From the NCBI GenBank assembly GCA_051883095.1, contig JBJETB010000079.1:1-35791 (forward strand): a stretch of 35,791 bases of DNA. The letters are read 5' to 3'. Positions 1-8,557 of this stretch are shown piece by piece. Below the pieces are notes generated by a model. That model saw only the letters and a list, made by a program, of their open reading frames with translations, had not been told where the DNA came from and ran no database searches. Position 1 is the first letter of the stretch. Each line of letters starts with the position of its first letter. The translations under genes were made by a program, and so were the position numbers. The DNA is from SUG1106 sp051883095. Lineage in GTDB: Bacteria; Bacillota; Clostridia; Peptostreptococcales; Anaerovoracaceae.

Positions 1-40
1 GAGCTTTTTCAAGGCTCGCAGCTATTTTTTTCTTATTCAA
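1..40 (-). CDS. Possible start of a gene running off the left edge (partial)
   Basis: Reading the minus strand from position 40, a TTG codon opens 13 in-frame codons (LNKKKIAASLEKA) that run off the window. The TTG overlaps the TGA stop of the small ORF at 37-165 in a TTGA arrangement typical of translationally coupled genes. Nothing in this stub identifies a product. It could equally be a chance reading frame after the upstream stop. Confidence 0.25.
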   Translation of the reverse strand, partial: MNKKKIAASLEKA

Positions 41-165
41 CTGTCAAACTCCCGTATTTCACTCTCAAATAAATTCGCGCCGCTGAAAAACCAGCAGCAT
101 AATCCGCAGCTTGCCGCAAAGGATGCCAGCACAGCCGCTCCCTGCACGAAAAGTTTTCTCTTCAC
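37..165 (-). CDS. Small hydrophobic protein of unknown function, 42 aa
   Basis: A GTG start at 163-165 is preceded at good distance (8 nt) by AGGAGG on the minus strand, which is why I call this short frame. The product has a basic start (KRK), then a hydrophobic, alanine- and cysteine-rich stretch (about residues 6-28) and an acidic tail ending REFDS. This looks like a signal anchor or a single membrane segment. It may be the first gene of an operon leaving the window to the left. I recognise no family; it could also be the broken N-terminus of a longer exported protein. Confidence 0.4.
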   Translation of the reverse strand: MKRKLFVQGAAVLASFAASCGLCCWFFSGANLFESEIREFDS

Positions 166-202
166 ACGCTGTCCCTCCTTCTGTTAATTTTATGTGCAGG
201 GC

Positions 203-232
203 TTGCCATTCTTACCTTAATTGTGATATATT
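203..232 (+). promoter_or_regulatory. Possible sigma-70 promoter of the alanyl-tRNA editing gene
   Basis: TTGCCA (203-208) and TATATT (227-232) are separated by 18 nt and lie just upstream of the start at 256. The match is moderate. The predicted start of transcription leaves almost no leader, so the assignment is tentative. Confidence 0.35.
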
Positions 233-255
233 CATGCCATAGGAGATTTAAAATC

Positions 256-1476
256 ATGAAAACACAAAGACTTTTTAAAGAAGATGTATACATGAAAGAA
301 GCGGAGGCTGTTATAACTTCCCTGTCAGAAACAAAAGACGGCCGCATGGCTGTAACACTTGACAAAACAATTTTCTTTCCCACAGGAGGAGGCCAGAGCT
401 GCGACAGAGGCACCATCGCAGGATTTCAGGTGACAGATGTTTATGAAGATGAGAAGGCAGATGACATAATACACATGGTCAATGCCGCACCGGGAGAGCT
501 TGAAGCCGGTAAGACCGTCCGGCTCCTTCTGGACTGGAATCACCGCTTCGACAACATGCAGCGCCACTGCGGCGAACACATACTCAGCGGCATGTTTTTC
601 CGCGAGTACGGAGGAGTCAACAGAGGCTTCCACATGGGTGACCAGTATATGACCATAGATATCAGCCTTGAGGCCAGACCGGAGTTCACATCAATAACCT
701 GGGATATGGCTAAACATGCCGAGGAATGTGCCAACGAGGCCATCTGGCAGAATCAGCCTGTCATCACCAGGCACTTTGATACAAAAAAAGAAGCGGAGAA
801 TCTTCCTCTCCGCAAGGCCCTGACTCTGGAAAAGGATATTACCATTGTCTGTGTAGGCTCAGTTGAAAACCCTGCAGACTGCGTTGCCTGCTGCGGAACC
901 CATCCTGCTGCCGCCGGACAGGTTGGTCTCATTAAAATATTCAAGGTAGAACCTAATAAAGGCATGTTCCGCATCTACTTCGAGGCCGGCAAAAGAGCTT
1001 TTCTCAAATACCAGCAAGAGCTGGACACACTGACTGCCCTGTCCAACTCTCTCAGCGCAGGCACAGATGATGTCATTTCAAAGTACCATGCCCAGATTGA
1101 AAAAAACAAAGAGGCCAGAAACCAGCTTCACTTCCTCAAGAAGGAAGTCATCGCCCGCGAAACAGCGGACATTGCCGCAGCCCTTGAAAAAGGCGAAAAC
1201 ATCAGGCGTTATCACATATTGTCATTAGACGATTTAAATGTACTGGCACGTGAAGTATCCCCTCATGTAAAGAAGATCGCCTTTCTGGTGCATGAACCAA
1301 GCTATACTGTCTTTCTCGTATCTGACGGCAGCGTAGACTGCGGCAAGCTGGTAAAGGAAAATGCTCAGATTTACGGCGGCAAAGGCGGCGGCAACAAGAC
1401 CACAGCCCGTGCCATCTTCACCAAGGATGAATACGTGAACACATTTATTGACCTCATCGAGAAACATCTGAGATAG
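256..1476 (+). CDS. AlaX-type alanyl-tRNA editing hydrolase with C-terminal DHHA1 domain
   Basis: The product should hydrolyse mischarged aminoacyl-tRNA(Ala), such as Ser- or Gly-tRNA(Ala), in trans. The 406-aa protein starts best at ATG 256, which has an AGGAG about 11 nt upstream; an in-frame ATG at 223 has no ribosome site. Residues 1-90 match the alanyl-tRNA synthetase-like barrel (FPTGGGQ). The editing site shows HCGEH (H104, H108) and a later CCGTH, together the zinc-binding H/H/C/H set of this family. A coiled-coil linker follows, then a DHHA1 domain with the glycine-rich YGGKGGGNK near the end, making this a long AlaX form. It stands alone and is convergent with the aro operon, sharing the repeat terminator at 1519-1598. 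Confidence 0.88.
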   Translation: MKTQRLFKEDVYMKEAEAVITSLSETKDGRMAVTLDKTIFFPTGGGQSCDRGTIAGFQVTDVYEDEKADDIIHMVNAAPGELEAGKTVRLLLDWNHRFDNMQRHCGEHILSGMFFREYGGVNRGFHMGDQYMTIDISLEARPEFTSITWDMAKHAEECANEAIWQNQPVITRHFDTKKEAENLPLRKALTLEKDITIVCVGSVENPADCVACCGTHPAAAGQVGLIKIFKVEPNKGMFRIYFEAGKRAFLKYQQELDTLTALSNSLSAGTDDVISKYHAQIEKNKEARNQLHFLKKEVIARETADIAAALEKGENIRRYHILSLDDLNVLAREVSPHVKKIAFLVHEPSYTVFLVSDGSVDCGKLVKENAQIYGGKGGGNKTTARAIFTKDEYVNTFIDLIEKHLR

Positions 1477-1518
1477 TGTATAGCGTGATAAGGCGATGTC
1501 GTCTGAAAAATTGATATA

Positions 1519-1598
1519 ATCATTTTCATACGACATAAATTTGAAAAAACATAAAAAATGTCGTATGAAATGATTTTTTTATTGATTTCATACGACAT
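1519..1598. terminator. Three-arm bidirectional terminator between alaX and the aro operon
   Basis: Three copies of the 13-mer TTTCATACGACAT or its complement occur: arm A 1519-1536, arm B (inverted) 1558-1574, arm C 1585-1598. On the plus strand A pairs with B (about 17 bp, one bulge) followed by seven T at 1574-1580, terminating the editing gene. On the minus strand C pairs with B (14 bp) followed by six T (1558-1553 read on minus), terminating the aro operon. The middle arm is therefore shared, so the two hairpins are alternatives. Confidence 0.75.
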
Positions 1599-1672
1599 TT
1601 AGCTTTAATATAAGGTTATTTCCCACTTCATTATAGACAAATGTAGTAGAAAAACTCTTTTTTATAGCTTTT

Positions 1673-2701
1673 CTACAGCATCTCTGCCAGTTCGTAGATG
1701 AGTTTTTCACTCTTTTCCCAGCCCAGACACGGGTCTGTGATGGACTTGCCGTAAACTCCCTCGCCTATGGCCTGGCAGCCGTCTTCGATGTAGCTTTCTA
1801 TCATCAGGCCCTTGACCATGTTTCCTATTTCAGCATTGGAACGCATTGAGTGGATAACCTCTTTGGAAATTCTTATCTGCTCCATGTACTTTTTACCGGA
1901 GTTAGCGTGGTTTGTATCCACTATGATTGCCGGGTTCTCAAGACCCTCCTGGTGGTACATATCACACACAGTGATCAAATCCTCATAGTGATAGTTAGGA
2001 AGTGAGCGTCCTCTCTTGTTCACGTAGCCTCTGAGTATTGCATGAGCATAAGGATTGCCCTTGCTGGTAACCTCCCATCCTCGGTATATGAATGTATGAG
2101 AACTCTGAGCGGCGGTGATTGAATTCATCATTACCGAGAAGTCACCGCTGGTAGGATTTTTCATACCCACAGCGATGTCAAGGCCGCTGGCAGTCAGACG
2201 ATGCTGCTGGTCCTCCACAGAGCGGGCTCCTACCGCCACGTATGAAAGCAGGTCGGACAGATATCTGTGGTTCTCAGGATAAAGCATTTCGTCAGCACAG
2301 GTGAAACCTGTCTCCTTGACGGCTCTGATATGAGTCTCTCTTACAGCAATAATGCCTTTGAGCATATCCTCGTTCATATTAGGGTCAGGCTGGTGGAGAA
2401 GTCCTTTGTATCCCTTGCCGGTAGTACGCGGCTTGTTGGTGTAGATGCGGGGCACGATAAATATCCTGTCAGCTACCTTCTCCTGCACCTTTCTCAGCCT
2501 CAGTATATAGTCGATAACCGCGTCCTCGTTATCCGCCGAGCACGGTCCTATTATCAGCATGAACTTCTTCGACCGTCCTGATATTATGTCCTTTATCTCC
2601 TCATCGCGCTGTGCCTTCAGTGCAGCCATTTCTTCTGTAACGGGAAACATCTCTTTTATTTCCTTAGGAATAATCAGTTTCCTCTTGAATTCCATATTCA
2701 T
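1673..2701 (-). CDS. aroF: 3-deoxy-7-phosphoheptulonate (DAHP) synthase, class I
   Basis: This is the first shikimate-pathway step: phosphoenolpyruvate plus erythrose 4-phosphate gives DAHP. The 342-aa length and motifs (IGPCSAD near residue 52, PRTTGKGYKG, VGARSVEDQQHR, DTNHANSGKK) fit the class I-alpha AroF/G/H family, with no added regulatory domain. It is the last gene of the eight-gene operon and starts immediately after the tyrA stop with no spacer. A second candidate start (MEF) lies two codons in. A small hairpin (1646-1653 with 1669-1676) overlaps its stop codon, before the stronger shared terminator. Which aromatic amino acid inhibits it cannot be told from sequence. Confidence 0.93.
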   Translation of the reverse strand: MNMEFKRKLIIPKEIKEMFPVTEEMAALKAQRDEEIKDIISGRSKKFMLIIGPCSADNEDAVIDYILRLRKVQEKVADRIFIVPRIYTNKPRTTGKGYKGLLHQPDPNMNEDMLKGIIAVRETHIRAVKETGFTCADEMLYPENHRYLSDLLSYVAVGARSVEDQQHRLTASGLDIAVGMKNPTSGDFSVMMNSITAAQSSHTFIYRGWEVTSKGNPYAHAILRGYVNKRGRSLPNYHYEDLITVCDMYHQEGLENPAIIVDTNHANSGKKYMEQIRISKEVIHSMRSNAEIGNMVKGLMIESYIEDGCQAIGEGVYGKSITDPCLGWEKSEKLIYELAEML

Positions 2702-3574
2702 TTATTCATCCTCCAGTTTTTCCTTTTCAAATAATTTTCTTCTTGCCGTGGAGCGTCTCATCATATCCTTGATGCCTTCCTTGTCTGCCTCCATGAGCAT
2801 CCTTTCCAGCTTGGAAAACTCCATGGTGAAAAGCTTCATCTGATGCAGCAGGGCATCTTTGTTAAGCAGGAAAAGTTCACTCCACATGGTCTCATCTATT
2901 CGAGCGATTCTGGTCAGATCCCGGAAAGAGTCTCCGGTGAAGTCTTCCAGTTTTTCTGTATGGTTGCAGGTCATCAGGGACATGGCGATGCAGTGAGTCA
3001 GCTGTGAAACGAAGCCTATCATTTCATCGTGTTCCTTTGGCGGCAGCTCGGAGATTCTGGCGAATCTGAGAAGCTTGCCTATCTGCCTGCATACGTCCTT
3101 AGCCTCTTCCGTATTCTTTTCTGTGGGAACAATAATATAGTTTGCAGCATGGAAAATCTTTTCGTTGCTGTTCTGTATACCCAGTCTTTCGCCTCCTGCC
3201 ATAGGGTGTGCTGCTATGTACTCACAATCGTCCCGCAGCATGTTCTGAATATCATCAACTACACAGCCCTTTACACCGGTTACGTCAGTGATAATGGCTC
3301 CGCTCTTCAGATATTGCTGATTGTCTCTTATCCACTCCTTGAAAATATGCGGATAAAGGGCGAAAATCACCACGTCGGCCTCACCGATGAGTTTTTCATC
3401 AATTTCCGTGGAGCCTTCACAAATTATGTTGTTTTCGAGAGCATATCTTATGGTCTCTTCGTCAGTGTCCAGAGCACGTACCTTGAGACCTTTTTTCGTC
3501 AGTCCTTTGGCATAGCTTCCGCCGATAATTCCCAGACCGACGATTAAAATGTTGGTTTCTTCATTAATCTTCAA
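2702..3574 (-). CDS. tyrA: Prephenate dehydrogenase
   Basis: The product oxidises prephenate to 4-hydroxyphenylpyruvate with NAD(P) on the tyrosine branch. The 290-aa protein starts with a Rossmann signature (VGLGIIGGSYAKGL). It contains the family segment AAHPMAGGE around residue 140 and a helical C-terminal dimerisation region (FVSQLTHCIA). It is short compared with forms carrying a C-terminal ACT domain and ends at the helical domain, so direct tyrosine feedback through ACT is not expected. It overlaps the end of aroA by 11 bp, consistent with translational coupling, and abuts aroF. Confidence 0.93.
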   Translation of the reverse strand: MKINEETNILIVGLGIIGGSYAKGLTKKGLKVRALDTDEETIRYALENNIICEGSTEIDEKLIGEADVVIFALYPHIFKEWIRDNQQYLKSGAIITDVTGVKGCVVDDIQNMLRDDCEYIAAHPMAGGERLGIQNSNEKIFHAANYIIVPTEKNTEEAKDVCRQIGKLLRFARISELPPKEHDEMIGFVSQLTHCIAMSLMTCNHTEKLEDFTGDSFRDLTRIARIDETMWSELFLLNKDALLHQMKLFTMEFSKLERMLMEADKEGIKDMMRRSTARRKLFEKEKLEDE

Positions 3575-4802
3575 TTTTTTCTACCTCAATTCCGAGGTCG
3601 CGAAGCTTGTCAAAAAAGTCAGGAAAGCTTTTTGAAACTGCTTCGGCGCCTTCTATTATTCCTCCTGTCAGGCAGAGAAGAACTGCTTCCGCCATGACAA
3701 TTCTGTGATCGTTAAAGCCGTATAGCGGCTCCTCAGGCGCTTTAATGCCTCCCGCACCGATCTCTATGCGGTTTTCTTCCATAATTACCTCTACACCAAA
3801 CTTCTCAAGAACCTGAGCCATTACTGAGCCCCGGTCGCTTTCCTTGATTTTAAGCCTTTTCGTTCCTGTGAATACTGCTCCTCTTCCGTCAGCTGCCGCT
3901 GCGGCAAAGAGAATGGGCCCCAGATCGGGACAATCGGAAATATCCAGCTCAGGTCTGCCTGACTTAAGCTGATCCAGCATTTCACAGCAAACTCTGTCGC
4001 CCTGAAGGCTGTCCGCATCAAGATTGCCTACCTGCACATCTCCTCCCAGCATATCCAGTGTCTGAAAAAAGGCTGCGTTTGAATAGTCTCCTTCTACTTT
4101 CGCCCTCTGGGGGCAGTATCGCTGACCGCCCTCGATTACAATTGTATTTTCATCGGGCCTGTCCCATCTGATGCCGAATGTTCTTAGGGCTGAAAGAGTC
4201 ATTTCTATATATGATCTGCTTTCCACAGGCGGTATGATTTCCAGCCTGCTTTCTCCATTCAGCAAAGGCATCACAAACAGAAGCCCGCTTATAAACTGAC
4301 TTGAAATGTTACCGGGTACCTTATAATCACCGGCTTCGAGAGGTCCTCTCACATGAAGCCCCTCATCTGAACTGCAGAAAGTAAGTCCTCGTTCTCTGCA
4401 TATATCCTCGTAGACCACCATGGGCCTTTCCATGAGCCTTCCACTTCCGCACAGCTGTGCTTCAGCTTCCGAAGCAAGACACAGCGGCACAAAAAACCTG
4501 AGTGTGCTTCCGCTTTCCCTGCACTTAAGCTTCACCGGTGCTGTCCTGTGCCTTACGTCTGCGCCTTTTATCCTGAGCACACCCTCAGCATCTGCATCTC
4601 CGGCCGGCGCTCTTTCGATATGAGCACCAAGTGCCTCCAGGCAGTCTGTGGTTGCAAGCACATCCTGAGAATCTGCAATTCCTTCAATTTCCGAAATACC
4701 GTCAGCAAGACCTGCACATATGAGAAGTCTGTGAGCCATGCTCTTGGAAGGAGGTGCATCCACCTTACCGCAGGCCCTGCCTTTATTTATTCTGATCTTC
4801 AT
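3564..4802 (-). CDS. aroA: 3-phosphoshikimate 1-carboxyvinyltransferase (EPSP synthase)
   Basis: The product transfers the enolpyruvyl group of phosphoenolpyruvate to shikimate 3-phosphate. The 412-aa protein has PPSKSMAHR near residue 17, SGSTLRFF near 98, a DYSNAAFF segment mid-protein, KESDRGSVMAQVL, and NDHRIVMA near the C-terminus. All are conserved substrate-binding parts of the family. Its start overlaps the end of aroQ by 20 bp and its end overlaps tyrA by 11 bp. Its substrate needs AroE and AroK, which are not in this operon. Confidence 0.94.
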   Translation of the reverse strand: MKIRINKGRACGKVDAPPSKSMAHRLLICAGLADGISEIEGIADSQDVLATTDCLEALGAHIERAPAGDADAEGVLRIKGADVRHRTAPVKLKCRESGSTLRFFVPLCLASEAEAQLCGSGRLMERPMVVYEDICRERGLTFCSSDEGLHVRGPLEAGDYKVPGNISSQFISGLLFVMPLLNGESRLEIIPPVESRSYIEMTLSALRTFGIRWDRPDENTIVIEGGQRYCPQRAKVEGDYSNAAFFQTLDMLGGDVQVGNLDADSLQGDRVCCEMLDQLKSGRPELDISDCPDLGPILFAAAAADGRGAVFTGTKRLKIKESDRGSVMAQVLEKFGVEVIMEENRIEIGAGGIKAPEEPLYGFNDHRIVMAEAVLLCLTGGIIEGAEAVSKSFPDFFDKLRDLGIEVEKIED

Positions 4803-5241
4803 CTTTATCCTTCAGTTTCTCCATAAGAAAATCTATTGCTTCCAGATAGCCGTCGGTGCCGTGACCGGTGACTGTAAAGCAGCAGGCCGCCCTAATATAG
4901 CTGACCTGCCTGAAATCCTCTCTTTCCTCCACCTTGGATATATGAACCTCGGCAGTAGGTATTCCCACAGCCTTAACCGCATCTAAAAGAGCGATGCTGG
5001 TATGAGTATATGCTCCGGGATTAATAACTATAGCATCCATGCCATCAAAATAAGCCTGCTGAATCCGGTCCACCAGAGCACCTTCATGGTTTGACTGGTA
5101 GAATTCAACCGTCAGTCCCTGCTTTCTGCAATATGTGCTTATTTTATCCAGGAGAGCATCGTAGCTCTCCTTTCCGTATTTATCAGGCTCTCTTATGCCC
5201 AGCATATTGAGGTTAGGCCCGTTTATAACCAGAAATTTCAT
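4783..5241 (-). CDS. aroQ: 3-dehydroquinate dehydratase, type II
   Basis: The product dehydrates 3-dehydroquinate to 3-dehydroshikimate. The 152-aa size and INGPNLNMLG at the N-terminus, the catalytic-loop tyrosine in KYG (the family's Tyr), NPGAYTHTSIALLDA and EVHISKVEERE are diagnostic of the dodecameric type II enzyme, not AroD. A lysine- and aspartate-rich tail (KLKDKDEDQNK) ends the protein. It lies three bases after aroC and overlaps aroA. Confidence 0.95.
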   Translation of the reverse strand: MKFLVINGPNLNMLGIREPDKYGKESYDALLDKISTYCRKQGLTVEFYQSNHEGALVDRIQQAYFDGMDAIVINPGAYTHTSIALLDAVKAVGIPTAEVHISKVEEREDFRQVSYIRAACCFTVTGHGTDGYLEAIDFLMEKLKDKDEDQNK

Positions 5242-5244
5242 TTT

Positions 5245-6408
5245 TTATTCTCCTGTTCTAAGCCAGTCTGTTCCGAATCTTGCGGCAAGCAGGTCTGCCA
5301 GTGTAAGTGCTGTAACAGCATTTATTACAGCTCCCGCTCTGTGAACGATGGCCGGGTCGTGACGTCCCTTTAAGCTTAAGACTGCGTTTTCTCCGCTTTT
5401 AATATCAACGGTCTTCTGTTCCTTAAAAATAGACGGTGTAGGCTTTATGGCCGTTCTGAACACTATAGGCATTCCGTTGGTGATGCCGCCGTTGATGCCG
5501 CCGCTGTTATTGGTCTCAGTATATATTCTGCTGCCGTCGGTTCTCAGGCAGTCGTTTGCCTGTGAGCCTCTCATTTCAGTTATGGCAAATCCTGCTCCGA
5601 ACTCAATGCCTTTGACCGCAGGAACCGAAAAAACAGCATGGGCGAGCATTCCCTCTGCGGTGTCAAACCATGGTTCTCCCACGCCCTCAGGCATGCCCAG
5701 AACAAGAGTCTCCAGAACTCCGCCTACGCTGTCGCCCTCTGATGCCGCCTCCAGAATTTTCTTTTCCATCTCATCGGCAGCCTTTCCGTCCAGCACAGGA
5801 AAATCCATTTCGGCCAATGCTCTTAAATCGGCTTCAGCCCAGACTGCCCACTCTTGCGGACCGGATATGGAATTCCTGCTGTCACCGCAGCCGCTGCATG
5901 CTTCACGTCCGAACTGTCTGTCGCTGACTCCTCCACAGCTTTTTATATGAGTTCCTATGAGGATTCCCTTGTTCTCCAGGGCTTTCATAGTTATGGCTCC
6001 TGCAGCCACAAGGGCTGCAGTTATTCTTCCCGAAAAATGTCCGCCGCCGCGGTAGTCCTCAAACCCTCCGTATCTGTACATAGCTGTCAGATCCGCGTGA
6101 GACGGACGGGCAAGACGGCTTACATTGTCGTAGTCTTTGCTTCTGGTATCTTCATTTCTTATAATGATGCAGAGCGGCGTTCCTGTGGTATATCCGTTGA
6201 ACACACCGCTTAATATCTCATATCTGTCAGGTTCTCTTCTGGAAGTTGATATCCTGCCCGAAGGTCTGCGCTGAGTCAGCCTTGCAGCTATATATTCCTC
6301 GTCTATTTTAATGCCGCCCGGCAGGCCGTCCAGCACGGCACCTATGGCAGGTCCGTGGCTTTCACCGAACAATGTGACGGTGACAGCGTTTCCAAATGTG
6401 TTTTTCAT
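5245..6408 (-). CDS. aroC: Chorismate synthase
   Basis: The product eliminates phosphate from EPSP to form chorismate and needs reduced FMN. The 387-aa protein carries FGESHGPAIGAVLDGLPGG at the start, RRPSGRISTSRREPD, the SRLARPSHADLTAMYRYG region, GGHFSGRITAALVAAGA and the late GRHDPAIVHRAG. It overlaps aroB by 4 bp. About residues 165-190 hold a short cysteine-containing insert (EACSGCGDSRN) in the variable loop. I see no oxidoreductase fusion, so flavin reduction must come from elsewhere. Confidence 0.95.
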   Translation of the reverse strand: MKNTFGNAVTVTLFGESHGPAIGAVLDGLPGGIKIDEEYIAARLTQRRPSGRISTSRREPDRYEILSGVFNGYTTGTPLCIIIRNEDTRSKDYDNVSRLARPSHADLTAMYRYGGFEDYRGGGHFSGRITAALVAAGAITMKALENKGILIGTHIKSCGGVSDRQFGREACSGCGDSRNSISGPQEWAVWAEADLRALAEMDFPVLDGKAADEMEKKILEAASEGDSVGGVLETLVLGMPEGVGEPWFDTAEGMLAHAVFSVPAVKGIEFGAGFAITEMRGSQANDCLRTDGSRIYTETNNSGGINGGITNGMPIVFRTAIKPTPSIFKEQKTVDIKSGENAVLSLKGRHDPAIVHRAGAVINAVTALTLADLLAARFGTDWLRTGE

Positions 6409-7421
6409 CCGAATACCTCCAGATAATCCTTCATGAGCCGCTCCTGTGATGCAGCCTCAAAGCTGAATCTTCCTATATCATTCAGGCGAACTGTCACGAT
6501 ATTGCCGCCTTCTGCTTTCTTATCATGCATGGCCGCTTCTATAACCTTTTCCGGTGCAGGCGCCGCCTCAGAAAAGCTTACCGGCAGTTTTTCTTTTTCT
6601 AAAACCGCCTTTATCCTGTCCCTTGCAGCCGGACTGCACATAGGCAGCATGCCCAGAGCCACGCATTCTCCATGATAAAGACCTGTCACGGTTTCTATTC
6701 CGTGCCCCAGAGTATGGCCGAAATTGAGCACTCTACGCAGTCCCTTTTCCTTTTCATCTTCTTCAACCACGTGAGCTTTTAAAGCCACTGCAGCTGCTAT
6801 TATCTCTTCTAAATGAGGGTTTCCTGCGATTCCCTCTATTTCTATGCGTTCAAAAAGCTCTCTGTCCATAGAGGCCGCTATCTTTATAATCTCCGCCGCA
6901 CCGCAGGCGAACTGTCTGGGACTTAATGTCTCCAGCACGTCCGGATCTATGATGACACCCTTCGGCTGATGAAAAGCTCCTATTATGTTCTTTACACCGT
7001 CAAGGTCCACAGCGGTCTTTCCTCCTACTGAAGAATCCACCTGGGAAAGGAGGGTTGTAGGTACATTATAAAAATCTATGCCTCTCATGTAGCAGGCAGC
7101 CGCAAAACCGGCCATATCCCCGGCTACTCCACCACCTACAGCCACTACGCAGTCTTTCCTGGAAAAGCCTTCTCTCAGCATTCTGTTGCATATGTTAAGG
7201 AAATTCTGAGGTGTCTTGGATGCCTCTCCTGCCTGGAAAATACCTGCCACAGAAACCTTGCATACAGCGGCCAGATCACAGTAATACTTCTCCGGCACCT
7301 GACTGTCGGTTACTATCATAACCTTTCTGTCAAGGTCAAAGATCTCAGAAGCCCTTGTGAGAGCTCCTCTTTCAATTATTATATCATAACTGTCTTTTCC
7401 CAGTTCGACAGGAATTATCAT
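6405..7421 (-). CDS. aroB: 3-dehydroquinate synthase
   Basis: The product cyclises DAHP to 3-dehydroquinate using NAD and a divalent metal. The 338-aa protein has VAVGGGVAGDMAGFAAACYMRG around residue 95, the PTTLLSQVDSSVGGKTAVD stretch, NIIGAFHQPKGVIIDPDVL, and the metal-site segments RRVLNFGHTLGHGIE and LYHGECVALGM. Four-base overlaps with pheA and aroC show a tightly coupled operon. Confidence 0.95.
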   Translation of the reverse strand: MIIPVELGKDSYDIIIERGALTRASEIFDLDRKVMIVTDSQVPEKYYCDLAAVCKVSVAGIFQAGEASKTPQNFLNICNRMLREGFSRKDCVVAVGGGVAGDMAGFAAACYMRGIDFYNVPTTLLSQVDSSVGGKTAVDLDGVKNIIGAFHQPKGVIIDPDVLETLSPRQFACGAAEIIKIAASMDRELFERIEIEGIAGNPHLEEIIAAAVALKAHVVEEDEKEKGLRRVLNFGHTLGHGIETVTGLYHGECVALGMLPMCSPAARDRIKAVLEKEKLPVSFSEAAPAPEKVIEAAMHDKKAEGGNIVTVRLNDIGRFSFEAASQERLMKDYLEVFG

Positions 7422-8536
7422 CCTTTTTCCTCCTCGTAGACCTTTTGCGCGTGAAGGTTCTTGAACGAGCCGACGATTTTGATTTTATCGCAGCTTTCCT
7501 TCATCTCTTCAATGCAGGCGATACCCTCATCGCCGTAGATATCTCCCGCTGCCTCAACATAGAAATAGTACTGCCACATCAGTTCCTTCATAGGTCTGGA
7601 TCTCAGGGTTCTGATGTTGAAGCCGTGGCGGCCTATTATAGTCAGGGCATTGGCCAGTGAACCGGCCTCGTTTCTTGCAGTAAACACAAGTGAAAAATAC
7701 GGCTCACTGCCGCTTCTTTCCGAGTGCCCCTCAACTCTTGAGAAAACTGCAAATCTGGTGGTGTTGGACCGGTCGTCGTTTATACTTCTGGCCACTACTG
7801 AAAGTCCGAAGAGTCTGGCCGACTCTGCACTTCCTATGGCGGCAACGGTCTTGTCACCTGCATTTTTAACATATTCTGCCGCAAGAGCAGTGTTTGAATA
7901 TTCCTTTTCGATGAGTCCCTTTTCCTTGATAAATGTGGAACACTGGGACAGAGCCTGCGGATGGCTTACGACAGTCTTTATATCATCTATGGCAGCTCCC
8001 GGCAGGCCCAGGAGATCATGGGTAACGGGAAGTTCATACATACCGTTTACATGAAGATTCCCCGAAAACATCAGGTCGTTTACCTGGTCCACATCTCCAG
8101 CAAAACTGTTTTCCACAGGCAGCAGGGCGCAGTCGCAGACTCCCGACTCCACAGCATCATAGGCCTTTTTGAAGCTTGAGAAAGCCACTTTTTCTGCTGT
8201 GGGGAAAAGATGACATGAGGCGATATGGGCAAAAGCCCCCTCGGTACCGCAGTATGCCACTTTAAGTCCCTCCATCATGGAAGTCTGATATCTTCTTGAT
8301 TCGGCCATTACCTCCTTGAGAAAGTTTATATAATATGAACGCAGAGCCTTGTTTTCCACTCTTGCCGCGCCGTTTTCGAGAACCTCGGTTTCCCTGCCCG
8401 GGTCCAGAACCGGAAGTCCGTTTTCCATTTTATACAGAGCCACATCATGAACCAGCTCCATTCGGCGGACAAACAGCTCCGCCATCTGATTGTCTACTTC
8501 TGTAATCTCTTTTCTTAAATCCTTTAATTCCTTCAT
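7418..8536 (-). CDS. pheA: Bifunctional chorismate mutase / prephenate dehydratase (P-protein)
   Basis: The product converts chorismate to prephenate and then phenylpyruvate. The 372-aa protein begins with an AroQ-type chorismate mutase (residues 1-85; DLRKEITEVDNQMAELFVRR). A prephenate dehydratase follows (about 90-270; YCGTEGAFAHIA, VENSFAGDVDQVNDLM, NTTRFAVFS), then a C-terminal ACT domain (GSLANALTIIGRHGFNIRTL, SRPMKE), where phenylalanine normally binds. Prephenate is also used by TyrA in the same operon, so this gene feeds both branches. Phenylalanine feedback is inferred from the ACT domain. Confidence 0.95.
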   Translation of the reverse strand: MKELKDLRKEITEVDNQMAELFVRRMELVHDVALYKMENGLPVLDPGRETEVLENGAARVENKALRSYYINFLKEVMAESRRYQTSMMEGLKVAYCGTEGAFAHIASCHLFPTAEKVAFSSFKKAYDAVESGVCDCALLPVENSFAGDVDQVNDLMFSGNLHVNGMYELPVTHDLLGLPGAAIDDIKTVVSHPQALSQCSTFIKEKGLIEKEYSNTALAAEYVKNAGDKTVAAIGSAESARLFGLSVVARSINDDRSNTTRFAVFSRVEGHSERSGSEPYFSLVFTARNEAGSLANALTIIGRHGFNIRTLRSRPMKELMWQYYFYVEAAGDIYGDEGIACIEEMKESCDKIKIVGSFKNLHAQKVYEEEKG

Positions 8537-8557
8537 TATGTGTGCTTTTCCTCCGCT

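Noticed and set aside
3029..3547. 172-aa plus-strand open frame
   Set aside because: It is antisense to tyrA, whose Rossmann motif and length are secure; no ribosome site.
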